Of a stretch of DNA of 64,000 bases, positions 32,909 to 41,612 are shown one piece after another. The stretch lies in NCBI GenBank assembly GCA_018268935.1, contig JAFDVS010000092.1, forward strand, positions 21,244-85,243, written 5' to 3'. The notes beneath the pieces were generated by a model that had not been told where the DNA came from, did not search any database, and was given only the letters and a program-made list of their open reading frames with translations. Both the position numbers and the translations under genes were made by a program. The DNA is from Acidobacteriota bacterium. Its GTDB lineage: Bacteria; Acidobacteriota; Terriglobia; Bryobacterales; Bryobacteraceae. Every line of letters starts with the position of its first letter. The stretch's first letter is position 1.

Positions 32909-35350
32909 ATGCGGTACCCCATTTTTGTATTCTGTTTCGCCGGCGTCATGGCGGCGCAATCCCGCTTGCAGGTGCTTCCGGAAGCTGTGGATTTGTCCAC
33001 ACCGGAATCGCGTCAGCAGTTGATCGCCGAGTCGTTCACAGGCGCGTTCCATGAAGACGCGACGAAGAAATCTGCCTGGGTTACTTCGAACACCAAGGTG
33101 GCCACGGTGGACGAGAGCGGCTTCGTGAGGCCGGTGGGCGATGGCGAGGCCACCATCACGGCAACCTTGAATGGCGCCACCGCTACATCGCGAGTGCGCG
33201 TGAAGGGGATGGGCCAACCATTCACCTGGAGTTTCAAGAATCACGTCAACCCGGTGTTGACGAAGATGGGCTGCAACCAGGGCGCCTGTCACGGAGCACA
33301 GGCCGGCAAGAACGGGTTCAAGCTCACGTTGCGTGGGTATGATCCCGATGTCGACTACGACACGTTGACACGCGCTTCCTTAGGGCGGCGCATTGCAATG
33401 GCTGATCCTCCGGCGAGCCTGCTGTTGCAGAAGGCGACGTTCGGGATTCCGCACGGTGGCGGGCTTCGTTTCAAGAAGGACTCGCTGGAATATCGTGTGA
33501 TTGCCGAATGGATTGCCGCGGGGGCTCCGCGGCCACTTGCTTCCGATCCGGTGGTGACGGGGTTGGAAGTGTTTCCACGCACGGCGATTCTCAAACCGTC
33601 GCAGGAGCAGCAGGTGGTGGTTCGCGCCCGTTATTCCGATGGGCGCATAGAGGATGTAACCCGCTGGGCCAAGTTCAGCAGCAACAACGAAGGCGCCGCG
33701 CTTGTGGACGACTTTGGCAAAGTGAAGATGACCGGTAGCGGCGAGGCAGCGATCAGCGTGTGGTTCAGCAGCCGCATTGTCTATTCGCGGATGGTATCGC
33801 CCTATCCGCATGAAGTGTCGCAGGCGCAGTACGACAAATTTTCGAAGCGCAATTTCATCGACGAACACGCGCTGGCTAAGTGGAAAGGCCTGCACTTGGC
33901 GCCCTCCGCTCCCGCCTCCGATTCCACCTTCATCCGCCGCGCCTATCTCGATGCCGCGGGCATTCTGCCTTCGGCCGAAGATGTGGAGCAATTCCTCGCG
34001 GACAAGTCCGCCGACAAGCGGCAGAAGCTGATTGACCGGCTGCTGCAGCGGGATGAGTTTGTGGATTACTGGGCTTACAAGTGGTCCGACCTGTTGCTGG
34101 TTTCCAGCCGCCGCCTGACGACGAACACCATGTGGTCGTTCTACAACTGGATCCGCGACAGTGTCAAAGTTAACAAGCCGTGGGACAAGTTCGCCCGCGA
34201 TATTTTCACTTCCAGCGGAAATACGCGGACCAATGGCGCGTTGAATTACTTCTTCCTGCATAAGGATCCGATTGATCTGACCGAGAACGTCACGCAGGCT
34301 TTCCTTGGCCAGCGATTGACTTGCGCGCGATGCCACAACCATCCGTTGGAGAAATGGACGCAGACGCAGTATTACCAGCTTGCCAACCTGTTTGCGCGGG
34401 TGGGGATCAAGTCAAACAGCGCTGACCCGAATGATGTGGTGGTGTTTGCGAAGTCCACCGGCGACGTGAACCATCCTCGCTTGCTTCGGCCGCTTCCTCC
34501 CGCGCCGCTCGATGGGGAGCCGCTCGATCTGAATTCCACTGAGGACCGGCGCCTGCATTTCGCCAACTGGCTGACTTCGCCCAAGAACCCCTACTTTGCG
34601 CGTAACATCGTGAACCGCGTGTGGGGGAACTTCATGGGGCGCGGGCTGGTGGATCCGATTGACGACGTGCGCGAAGCCAACGCCGCTTCGAACGAAGAGC
34701 TGTTCAGCGCGCTGGTGAAGGACTTCGTCGATCATGGCTACGATATCCAGCACCTCATCCGAACCATTATGAATTCGGGAGTCTATCAACTTTCTTCCGA
34801 TGCCAACGCCACGAACCAATACGACGGTGTTTATTATTCGAAGTACATCGTGAAGCGGTTGCCGGGGGAAGTGATTCTCGATGCCATGTCGCAGGTGACG
34901 GGCGTGCCTACGGCGTTTCCCAACTATCCTGCCGGAACACGCGCGCTGCAGTTGCCGGACACGCAGGTGGTTTCGCGATTCCTCACTGTGTTCGGGCGGC
35001 CCAATCGTGTGATCTGCGATGCATCGGAGCGCTCCGCCGATCCAAGCATTGCCCAGGCGCTTCACGTCATTAACGGGGACACGTTGAACAAGAAACTGAA
35101 TGCCGCCGACGGGGCGGTTGCCCTGTTTCTGAAACTTGGCCTTTCCGATTCGCGAATCCTGGAACATCTCTTCCTGTCGGCCTACGCACGCTATCCCAAT
35201 GAAGCGGAGCGGACTGCATCGCTCGCCGCACTGCGCCAGCCACGTGAGGCGAAGGGTAGCGCGGCGCAACAGCTCGATTCACGGCGGCAGGCGATTGAAG
35301 ACATGTTGTGGGCGATGCTCACCAGCAAAGAGTTCCTCTTCAACTACTGA
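32909..35350 (+). CDS. Ig-like/PSD1/DUF1549/DUF1553 protein with haem-binding motifs
   Basis: 813 residues from ATG 32909, which gives a signal peptide (MRYPIFVFCFAGVMAAQ) just after the DUF1501 stop. Domains in order: a Big_2-like segment (about residues 20-95), a PSD1-like cytochrome region with KMGCNQGACHGAQAGKNGF (CNQGACH, a CX4CH arrangement), Ig-like strands, DUF1549 (FIRRAYLDAAGILPSAEDV), TCARCHNHPLEKW (CxxCH) and DUF1553 (FARNIVNRVWGNFMGRGLVDP, SKEFLFNY end). It is probably an exported c-type cytochrome-like protein working with DUF1501. Its TGA overlaps the WD40 ATG (TGATG), so the set is translationally coupled. Confidence 0.93.
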   Translation: MRYPIFVFCFAGVMAAQSRLQVLPEAVDLSTPESRQQLIAESFTGAFHEDATKKSAWVTSNTKVATVDESGFVRPVGDGEATITATLNGATATSRVRVKGMGQPFTWSFKNHVNPVLTKMGCNQGACHGAQAGKNGFKLTLRGYDPDVDYDTLTRASLGRRIAMADPPASLLLQKATFGIPHGGGLRFKKDSLEYRVIAEWIAAGAPRPLASDPVVTGLEVFPRTAILKPSQEQQVVVRARYSDGRIEDVTRWAKFSSNNEGAALVDDFGKVKMTGSGEAAISVWFSSRIVYSRMVSPYPHEVSQAQYDKFSKRNFIDEHALAKWKGLHLAPSAPASDSTFIRRAYLDAAGILPSAEDVEQFLADKSADKRQKLIDRLLQRDEFVDYWAYKWSDLLLVSSRRLTTNTMWSFYNWIRDSVKVNKPWDKFARDIFTSSGNTRTNGALNYFFLHKDPIDLTENVTQAFLGQRLTCARCHNHPLEKWTQTQYYQLANLFARVGIKSNSADPNDVVVFAKSTGDVNHPRLLRPLPPAPLDGEPLDLNSTEDRRLHFANWLTSPKNPYFARNIVNRVWGNFMGRGLVDPIDDVREANAASNEELFSALVKDFVDHGYDIQHLIRTIMNSGVYQLSSDANATNQYDGVYYSKYIVKRLPGEVILDAMSQVTGVPTAFPNYPAGTRALQLPDTQVVSRFLTVFGRPNRVICDASERSADPSIAQALHVINGDTLNKKLNAADGAVALFLKLGLSDSRILEHLFLSAYARYPNEAERTASLAALRQPREAKGSAAQQLDSRRQAIEDMLWAMLTSKEFLFNY

Positions 35351-36297
35351 TGCAACGGCGCAGTTTCTTATCGCTAATCCCGGCTGCTGTCTTCGCGCAG
35401 CAGAAGCCGGCTCGTATTTTCTCGATGGCGTTTTCGCCGGACGGCAGCGTGCTGGCTTTAGGCGGCTTTCGCGAAGTACGCTTGGCGGATCCGGCAACCG
35501 GGAAGACCGTAGCTACGCTCGCAGGCCATGTGGATGCGGTGCGCGCGCTGGCCTTCACTCCCGATGGAAAGAGGCTGGTGGCAGCGGGCGGGCTTCCGGG
35601 CAAAAAGGGCGAGATCAAACTCTGGGACATCGCCACGCGCACCGCGGCGGTGAGCGTGGACGGACACAGCGATTGCATTTATGCAGTGGCCGTTTCGCCG
35701 GACGGAAAGACGATCGCTTCCTCTAGTTACGATAAGCTCATCCAACTCTGGGATGCGGCGAGTGGAGCGAAGGCGCGAACGCTGAAGGATCACATCGACG
35801 CGGTGTATGCGCTGGCTTATACGCCCGATGGATCGCGGCTGCTTTCCGGTTCGGCTGACCGCACGGTGAAGGAGTGGAACCCCCAAACCGGCGAACGGCT
35901 GTACACGCTCAGCGATGCCGTGGATGGGATCAACAGCATTGCCGTCAGCCCGGACGGCAAGCAGGTAGCCGCCGGCGGCGTCGACAAGACAATCCGTATC
36001 TGGGCTTTGGGCGCCGGCGCAGGCGAGTTGCGCAATACGCTCATCGCGCATGAAGACGTCATTCTGCAAGTGGCATGGTCACCCGATGGCGCCACATTGC
36101 TTTCCGCCTCGGCGGACAAGACCATCAAGATCTTCGATGCTTCCGACCTTACGGAACGGAAGTCCATTCCCAACCAGCCCGATTGGGTGCTGGCTCTGCG
36201 ATTCGCCGCCGGTGGCAAACGCTTCGCCGCCGGACGCTATGACGGATCGCTCACCTTCTACGACGTGACCCAAAGCGCAAAGGTAGCCGCACGATGA
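35350..36297 (+). CDS. Exported WD40-repeat protein
   Basis: 315 residues from the ATG overlapping the previous stop. MQRRSFLSLIPAAVFAQQ is an RR-containing signal peptide. Seven WD40-like repeats follow, with recurring FSPDGSVLALGG, AVSPDGKTIASSSYDKLIQLW and WSPDGATLLSASADKTIKIF blocks, forming one complete seven-bladed propeller. Such propellers are regular members of DUF1501/PSD1 gene sets and are presumed to be protein interaction platforms in the periplasm or on the surface. The gene ends with an ATGA overlap with the PPC-domain gene. No catalytic motif is seen. Confidence 0.92.
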   Translation: MQRRSFLSLIPAAVFAQQKPARIFSMAFSPDGSVLALGGFREVRLADPATGKTVATLAGHVDAVRALAFTPDGKRLVAAGGLPGKKGEIKLWDIATRTAAVSVDGHSDCIYAVAVSPDGKTIASSSYDKLIQLWDAASGAKARTLKDHIDAVYALAYTPDGSRLLSGSADRTVKEWNPQTGERLYTLSDAVDGINSIAVSPDGKQVAAGGVDKTIRIWALGAGAGELRNTLIAHEDVILQVAWSPDGATLLSASADKTIKIFDASDLTERKSIPNQPDWVLALRFAAGGKRFAAGRYDGSLTFYDVTQSAKVAAR

Positions 36298-38696
36298 AAC
36301 GTACCATGCTTCTTCTGTTTTCGATTGCCGCGATGTTGGCGGCGCAGAAATCGGATCATCCCACGGGTTCCCGCATCACTCCGCCCACCGTGCGCGATGT
36401 GGCTCCGCTGGGCGTATCGCGCGGCACCACGGTGGAAATGACCGTAGAGGGATTCAATCTCGCCAAGGCGACAGGGATCTACTTCAGCCAGCCAGGAATC
36501 AAGGCACGGATCGTGCGCATCAAGGAATTGCCGGATCTGCCCGATGTGCGGCTCGGTTCGAATGGCACGCCTTCGACCGTTGACCTTGGGCCGTTACCCC
36601 CACGGAATCAGGTGACAGTGGAACTCGACGTGGCGCCGGATGCTGAGATCGGTATGGCAACATTCCGCTTGTTAACACCACTGGGAACGAGTCCGGAAGG
36701 CCGGCTGCTGGTGGAACCCTACTATGGCGAAAGCGCCGACAAGGAGCCTAACGATACACCCGAAGGTGCGTTTGAGGCCTATCTGCCATCGATTCTGGCC
36801 GGTGTGATTTCGAAGCCCGGCGATGTGGACCACTTCAAAATTCAGGCCAAGGCCGGCGAAGAGGTTGTGTTTCAGAACGCGGCAGCGCAGATCGGATCCA
36901 CCTTGCAGCCGGTGGTTGCCATTCTGGCCGAGGATGGCGCGGTCCTCAAGGAATATGGCCGGGACGATCCGGAAAGTGCACAGACCTTTTCTCACCGCTT
37001 CGATAAGGCGGGCACCTACTACGTGCGCGTCGGCGATTATCAGCTCTCCGGCCGGGCAACGAATTTCTATCGCTACAAGGCTGGTCGTTTCCCGGTGATC
37101 ACCAGCGTGTATCCTCTGGGGCTGCGCCGTGGTGAGAGCCGTCAGATCACGGTGTCCGGACCCGGCATGACTACCAAGCTGGAAGTGAAGGGCGAGCCAT
37201 CTCCTGAGGACGACAGCGCCGTCATCCTGCGGCCGAAGCTGGAAAAAGGAAAAGCATTCAACGAGATCAAACTGGCGCTGGGCGATGACCCGGAAGTGGA
37301 ATCCGCAGCTGGAAACACTGCGGTGGCCTCGGCGCAGCCAGTTACTCTGCCGGTGACGATCAATGGCCGCATCGCCGCGCCTGCACAAGCAAGCCACTTC
37401 CGCTTTCGCGCCAGCAAGGGGCAGGTGGTGGTGTTGGAAGTGAATGCGCGCCGCCTCGATTCCGAACTCGATTCCGAGGTTGAGGTGCTGGATGCCAAAG
37501 GCAAGCCGATCGAGCGTGCGGTGGTGCGCGCGGTATCGGAAACTTTCACCGTGCTGCGCGATCATAACGCGGTCACGCCCGGCATCCGCATTCAATCGTG
37601 GAACACACTAGCGGTGGGCGATTACGTGCAAATCGGCGGTGAGATTCTGAAGATCAACGCCCTCCCGCGCGGGCCCGATGACGACTTCCAATCGGAAGCA
37701 TTCGGCGGCGTGCGCATCGCCTATTTCGGAACGTCGAGTGAGGCGCATGCGATCGACAAGCCTGTGTACAAGGTGCAGATTCATCCTCCTGGCGCGCAGT
37801 TCACGCCGAACGGATTACCGTTGACGCGTCTTTATTACCGCAATGATGACGGTGGGCCGGGGTATGTGAAGGATTCGTACTTGCGCTTTGTTGCGCCTGC
37901 CGATGGCGAGTACGTCGCCCGCATCCGCGACGTGCGCGGAACCGGTGGTGCGACGCACGCCTACCGGCTGAGTATTCGCGGGCCGAGGCCTGACTTCCGG
38001 CTGACGATGAATCCGCGGAATCCGAATGTGCCGCAAGGTGGCTCCATTCCTATCACCGTGACGGCCTTCCGCACGGATGACTTCGATGGGCCGATCGAAG
38101 TAGCGATGGAAGGGCTTCCCGCCGGCATCACCGCTACGAAGGGTGTAATCGCCAAGGGGCAGAACAGTGCGGTGCTGCTGTTGAGCGCTGCACAGTCCGC
38201 GAACTTGAAAGACGCCGTGGCGCTGCAGGTGATGGGCCGTGCGGTGGTGGATGGGCGCCAGATCGCTCACCAGGCCAACCCCGGTGACCGGATGAAGCTG
38301 GCGGCCGTCATGCCCGTATCCGATGTGCTGCTCTCCGCGGTCACTCGTGAAGTGGAGGTGGAGGCAGGCGGTACCGCGGAGATCGCCGTCAGCGTTGCCA
38401 GACAGAGAGACTACGGCGGGCGTGTGCCGATTCAGGTGTTGAATCTGCCGCCGCGCGTGCGCGTGCTCGATGTCGGATTGAACGGTGTGCTGATCAACGA
38501 AGACGAATCGAAGCGCAGCTTCACCATCGAAGCGCTGTCTTCGGCGGAGCCCGTGGAACAGATCATCTATGTTGCCGCGGTGGTGGAGACCCGGTCGACA
38601 CAACCGAGCGTCTTCGCCGCGCCACAGGCCATCCGGCTGCGGGTGAAAGCGAAGAAGCAGTTGTCGTCGTTGGGGACAGCGCCTCCCCTAAAATGA
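36294..38696 (+). CDS. Exported PPC-domain (pre-peptidase C-terminal) protein
   Basis: 800 residues with a signal peptide (LLLFSIAAMLAAQ). The first part (residues 25-130) is IPT/TIG-like (TPPTVRDVAPLGVSRGTTVE). KEPNDTPEGA and DVDHFKIQAKAGEEVVF mark the first PPC domain, and a second PPC-like segment appears around HFRFRASKGQVVVLEVNARR; then further beta domains (FRLTMNPRNPNVPQGG) follow. PPC domains are usually secretion-linked appendages of exopeptidases, but no peptidase domain is present here. It completes the DUF1501, PSD1, WD40 and PPC gene set common in Planctomycetes and Solibacter-like genomes. The isocitrate dehydrogenase GTG follows after 4 bases. Confidence 0.88.
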   Translation: MKRTMLLLFSIAAMLAAQKSDHPTGSRITPPTVRDVAPLGVSRGTTVEMTVEGFNLAKATGIYFSQPGIKARIVRIKELPDLPDVRLGSNGTPSTVDLGPLPPRNQVTVELDVAPDAEIGMATFRLLTPLGTSPEGRLLVEPYYGESADKEPNDTPEGAFEAYLPSILAGVISKPGDVDHFKIQAKAGEEVVFQNAAAQIGSTLQPVVAILAEDGAVLKEYGRDDPESAQTFSHRFDKAGTYYVRVGDYQLSGRATNFYRYKAGRFPVITSVYPLGLRRGESRQITVSGPGMTTKLEVKGEPSPEDDSAVILRPKLEKGKAFNEIKLALGDDPEVESAAGNTAVASAQPVTLPVTINGRIAAPAQASHFRFRASKGQVVVLEVNARRLDSELDSEVEVLDAKGKPIERAVVRAVSETFTVLRDHNAVTPGIRIQSWNTLAVGDYVQIGGEILKINALPRGPDDDFQSEAFGGVRIAYFGTSSEAHAIDKPVYKVQIHPPGAQFTPNGLPLTRLYYRNDDGGPGYVKDSYLRFVAPADGEYVARIRDVRGTGGATHAYRLSIRGPRPDFRLTMNPRNPNVPQGGSIPITVTAFRTDDFDGPIEVAMEGLPAGITATKGVIAKGQNSAVLLLSAAQSANLKDAVALQVMGRAVVDGRQIAHQANPGDRMKLAAVMPVSDVLLSAVTREVEVEAGGTAEIAVSVARQRDYGGRVPIQVLNLPPRVRVLDVGLNGVLINEDESKRSFTIEALSSAEPVEQIIYVAAVVETRSTQPSVFAAPQAIRLRVKAKKQLSSLGTAPPLK

Positions 38697-38700
38697 AATA

Positions 38701-39705
38701 GTGCCCCATCCAGTTACCCTTTTGCCCGGCGACGGCATTGGTCCCGAAGTCGCCGCCGCTACCGTTCGAGCCGTAGATGCTACCGGCGTTGCCATCGAAT
38801 GGGATCGCGTGGAGTTGTCCGGTGAAGTCATCGAGCGCACGCGGCAATCCGTTCCGGACTCGGTGATCGAGTCTTTGAATCGCACGCGCGTGGGATTGAA
38901 AGGTCCTGTGACTACACCCGTTGCCGGCGGCTTTCAAAGCGTCAACGTTGCGCTTCGCAAGAAGTTTGATCTCTTTGCCAACGTGCGTCCCGTGCGTTCG
39001 CTTGCGGGGATCAAAACGCGCTTCCAGGACGTTGCCGTCGACATGGTCATCTTCCGCGAGAATACGGAGGATCTGTACTCCGGGCTGGAGCATGAAGTGG
39101 TCACCGATGTGGTTACCAGCCTGAAGGTCATCACTCGCACTGCGTCCACTCGCATCGCGAAGTACGCCTTTGAGTATGCGCGCCGCAATGGCCGCAAAAA
39201 GGTGACCGCGATTCACAAGGCCAACATCATGAAGCTTGGCGATGGCCTGTTCCTGCGCTGCTGCCGCGAGACCGCGGAGTTATATCCGGAGATCCTGTAC
39301 AAGGAACTGATTGTGGACAACGCTTCGATGCAGATGGTGATGCGCCCGGAAACGTTCGATCTGCTGCTGCTGCCCAACCTGTATGGAGACATTGTGTCTG
39401 ACCTGGCCGCGGGGTTGGTGGGCGGTCTTGGGCTGGTTCCTGGCGCAAACATGGGCGAATCGCATGCCGTCTTTGAAGCAGTGCACGGCAGTGCTCCGGA
39501 TATTGCAGGCAAGGGCATCGCCAACCCGACGGCGCTGATGCAGTCGGCGGTAATGATGCTGCTCTATCTGGGCGAACGCGACGCGGCCAACCGGTTGCAG
39601 AACGCGATCTCCAAAGTGTATGCCGAAGGGAAGACGGTGACAGCCGACATCGGCGGCACCGCAACCACCGATCAGTTCACCGACGCCGTGATTGCAGCGC
39701 TATAA
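38701..39705 (+). CDS. NAD-dependent isocitrate dehydrogenase (IDH3-like, short form)
   Basis: 334 residues from a GTG start. LLPGDGIGPEV is the family opening; FQSVNVALRKKFDLFANVRP provides the Ser and Asn that contact isocitrate and sets it apart from isopropylmalate dehydrogenase; FRENTEDLYSGLEHEV and LYGDIVSDLAAGLVGGLG are metal and substrate motifs. HGSAPDIAGKGIANPTA with Asp-Ile after AP points to NAD rather than NADP. The enzyme oxidises isocitrate to 2-oxoglutarate in the TCA cycle. It begins 4 bases after the PPC gene, an unusual place for a central metabolic enzyme, and is followed after 18 bases by arginase. Confidence 0.92.
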   Translation: MPHPVTLLPGDGIGPEVAAATVRAVDATGVAIEWDRVELSGEVIERTRQSVPDSVIESLNRTRVGLKGPVTTPVAGGFQSVNVALRKKFDLFANVRPVRSLAGIKTRFQDVAVDMVIFRENTEDLYSGLEHEVVTDVVTSLKVITRTASTRIAKYAFEYARRNGRKKVTAIHKANIMKLGDGLFLRCCRETAELYPEILYKELIVDNASMQMVMRPETFDLLLLPNLYGDIVSDLAAGLVGGLGLVPGANMGESHAVFEAVHGSAPDIAGKGIANPTALMQSAVMMLLYLGERDAANRLQNAISKVYAEGKTVTADIGGTATTDQFTDAVIAAL

Positions 39706-39723
39706 CACGATACCCTGATATTC

Positions 39724-40638
39724 ATGCGCTGTTCCGATATCGCTGTCATCGGCGCGCCTCTGGATCTGGGAGCAGGGAGGAGGGGCGTCGACATGGGCCC
39801 ATCCGCGATCCGTGTTGCCAATCTCGATGGCAGGCTCGCCGCGCTTGGCTATCAGGTGCACGATTATGGCAACGTGGTCGCGGAGCAGGCGGAAAGTGTG
39901 GAGCCCGGACACGTTTCGGCGCGTTACCTGCGCGAGATTGCCGCCACATGCAAGCGTATCTCCGCCACCGTGCAAAAGGCGCTGGCCGCGGGACAGTTGC
40001 CTGTCGTCCTGGGCGGCGATCATTCCGTGGCGGCCGGTACGGTTTCCGGCGTGGCGCGTCATTACCGGAAGCAGAAGAAACCGATTGGCCTGCTGTGGAT
40101 CGATGCCCACGCCGATATGAATACGCCCGAAACATCGCCGAGCGGAAATGTTCATGGCATGCCGCTGGCCTGCATTGTGGGCATGGGGCCGCGGGAGTTG
40201 ACGCATCTCAACGGCTTCTCGCCCGTGGTGGATGCGCGCAACGTGGTGCTGATCGGTATCCGCGATGTGGATCAATTGGAAAAGCCGCACGTCAAGCAAA
40301 GCGGCGTGCACGCCTTCACCATGCGCGACATCGACGAACGCGGGCTGCGCGCCATTATGAAGGAAGCCATCGAGATCGCCTCCGCCGGCACGGCCGGGTT
40401 CCATCTGTCCTTTGACATGGATTCCGTGGATCCGCAGTTTGCCCCTGGGGTGGGTACGCCTGTGCGTGGCGGCATCACCTATCGCGAAGCGCACCTGGCC
40501 ATGGAGACCGTGAATGATTCCGGGCTCATGCTCTCCATGGAAGTGGTGGAAGTGAACCCTGTGATTGATGAAGTGAACCGGACGGCGGAGCTGGCAGTGG
40601 AATTGACCACCTCCGCGCTGGGAAAGAGGATTCTGTGA
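39724..40638 (+). CDS. rocF: Arginase
   Basis: 304 residues, the standard length. The manganese and substrate motifs are all present: LGGDHSVAAG, WIDAHADMNTPETSPSGNVHGMP and SFDMDSVDPQFAPGVGTPV. SGNVHG near the active site and the ending EVNPVIDEVNRTAELAVEL favour true arginase over agmatinase. It hydrolyses L-arginine to ornithine and urea. The gene lies between isocitrate dehydrogenase and D-Ala-D-Ala ligase, and the ligase GTG overlaps its TGA (GTGA). No urease or ornithine-using gene is in the window, so the nitrogen route cannot be followed. Confidence 0.94.
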   Translation: MRCSDIAVIGAPLDLGAGRRGVDMGPSAIRVANLDGRLAALGYQVHDYGNVVAEQAESVEPGHVSARYLREIAATCKRISATVQKALAAGQLPVVLGGDHSVAAGTVSGVARHYRKQKKPIGLLWIDAHADMNTPETSPSGNVHGMPLACIVGMGPRELTHLNGFSPVVDARNVVLIGIRDVDQLEKPHVKQSGVHAFTMRDIDERGLRAIMKEAIEIASAGTAGFHLSFDMDSVDPQFAPGVGTPVRGGITYREAHLAMETVNDSGLMLSMEVVEVNPVIDEVNRTAELAVELTTSALGKRIL

Positions 40639-41612
40639 AAACACGCGTAGCCGTCATTTACGGAGGACGGAGCGGCGAGCATGAAATTTCGTTGCGTTCG
40701 GCCAAGTCGATCATTGAGGCATTGGATCCCGAGCGCTATCACGTGCTTCATTACGTGATCTCAAAGGAAGGCCGGTGGTCGCCGAAGCCGATCCAGCCGG
40801 AGCCCGGGGCCAATTCGCATATAGATGTGGTCTTCCCGATTCTGCATGGCACCTTCGGAGAGGACGGCACGGTGCAGGGATTGCTGGAACTGGCCGACTT
40901 GCCGTATGTGGGGCCTGGTGTATTTGCATCGGCTGCGGCGATGGATAAAGACGCCTTGAAGCGGCTTTGCCTGGAGCGCGGCCTGCCGGTGGTGGAATGG
41001 GTGACACTCCACAGCAAGCACCTCGATGTCACAGGGATCGCTGACAAATTCGGCTTTCCGGTGTTCGTAAAGCCGGCGAATCTCGGCTCCAGCGTCGGCA
41101 TCAGCAAGGCTCGCAATGCGCAGGAACTGGAAGCCGCAGTCAAACTCGCGGCCCAGTTCGACCGCAAGATCATTGTCGAGCGCGCCATCATTGGCCGCGA
41201 ACTGGAATGTGCTGTGTTGGGCAACGAGGATCCGCAGGCGTCGCTGCCCTGCGAGATTCTCCCGTCGAAGGAATTTTACGACTACGAGGACAAATACCTG
41301 CTCGACAAAGCGCAGTGTGTCGTGCCTGCCGATTTGCCTCCCGCCACCACGGCCGAACTGCGGCGCATCGCCGTGGAAGCCTATCAGGCGGTGCAGTGCG
41401 AAGGCATGTCGCGCGTCGACTTCCTGCAGGAAGCAGCCACCGGAAAACTGTACATCAACGAGATCAACACAATCCCTGGTTTTACCTCCATCAGCATGTT
41501 CCCGAAAATGTGGGAGCACTCGGGGCTACCCATGCCGAAACTGGTGGACAAACTCCTGGAACTCGCCATTGACCGCCACAAGGCGCGCAGAGCATTGCGG
41601 TACTCCATCTGA
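40635..41612 (+). CDS. ddl: D-alanine--D-alanine ligase
   Basis: 325 residues from a GTG start overlapping the arginase stop. ATP-grasp features: VAVIYGGRSGEHEISLRSAK at the N-terminus, VFPILHGTFGEDGTVQGLLE, PVFVKPANLGSSVGISKA and the C-terminal metal site YINEINTIPGFTSISMFPKMWE. The Ser/Tyr/omega-loop region (CEILPSKEFYDYEDKYLLD) is consistent with a D-Ala-D-Ala rather than a D-Ala-D-Lac ligase because the Tyr in the omega loop is present. It makes the D-Ala-D-Ala end of the peptidoglycan precursor. It stands apart from the mur cluster, embedded in a run of exported proteins, and overlaps the next gene by one base (TGATG). Confidence 0.94.
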   Translation: MKTRVAVIYGGRSGEHEISLRSAKSIIEALDPERYHVLHYVISKEGRWSPKPIQPEPGANSHIDVVFPILHGTFGEDGTVQGLLELADLPYVGPGVFASAAAMDKDALKRLCLERGLPVVEWVTLHSKHLDVTGIADKFGFPVFVKPANLGSSVGISKARNAQELEAAVKLAAQFDRKIIVERAIIGRELECAVLGNEDPQASLPCEILPSKEFYDYEDKYLLDKAQCVVPADLPPATTAELRRIAVEAYQAVQCEGMSRVDFLQEAATGKLYINEINTIPGFTSISMFPKMWEHSGLPMPKLVDKLLELAIDRHKARRALRYSI

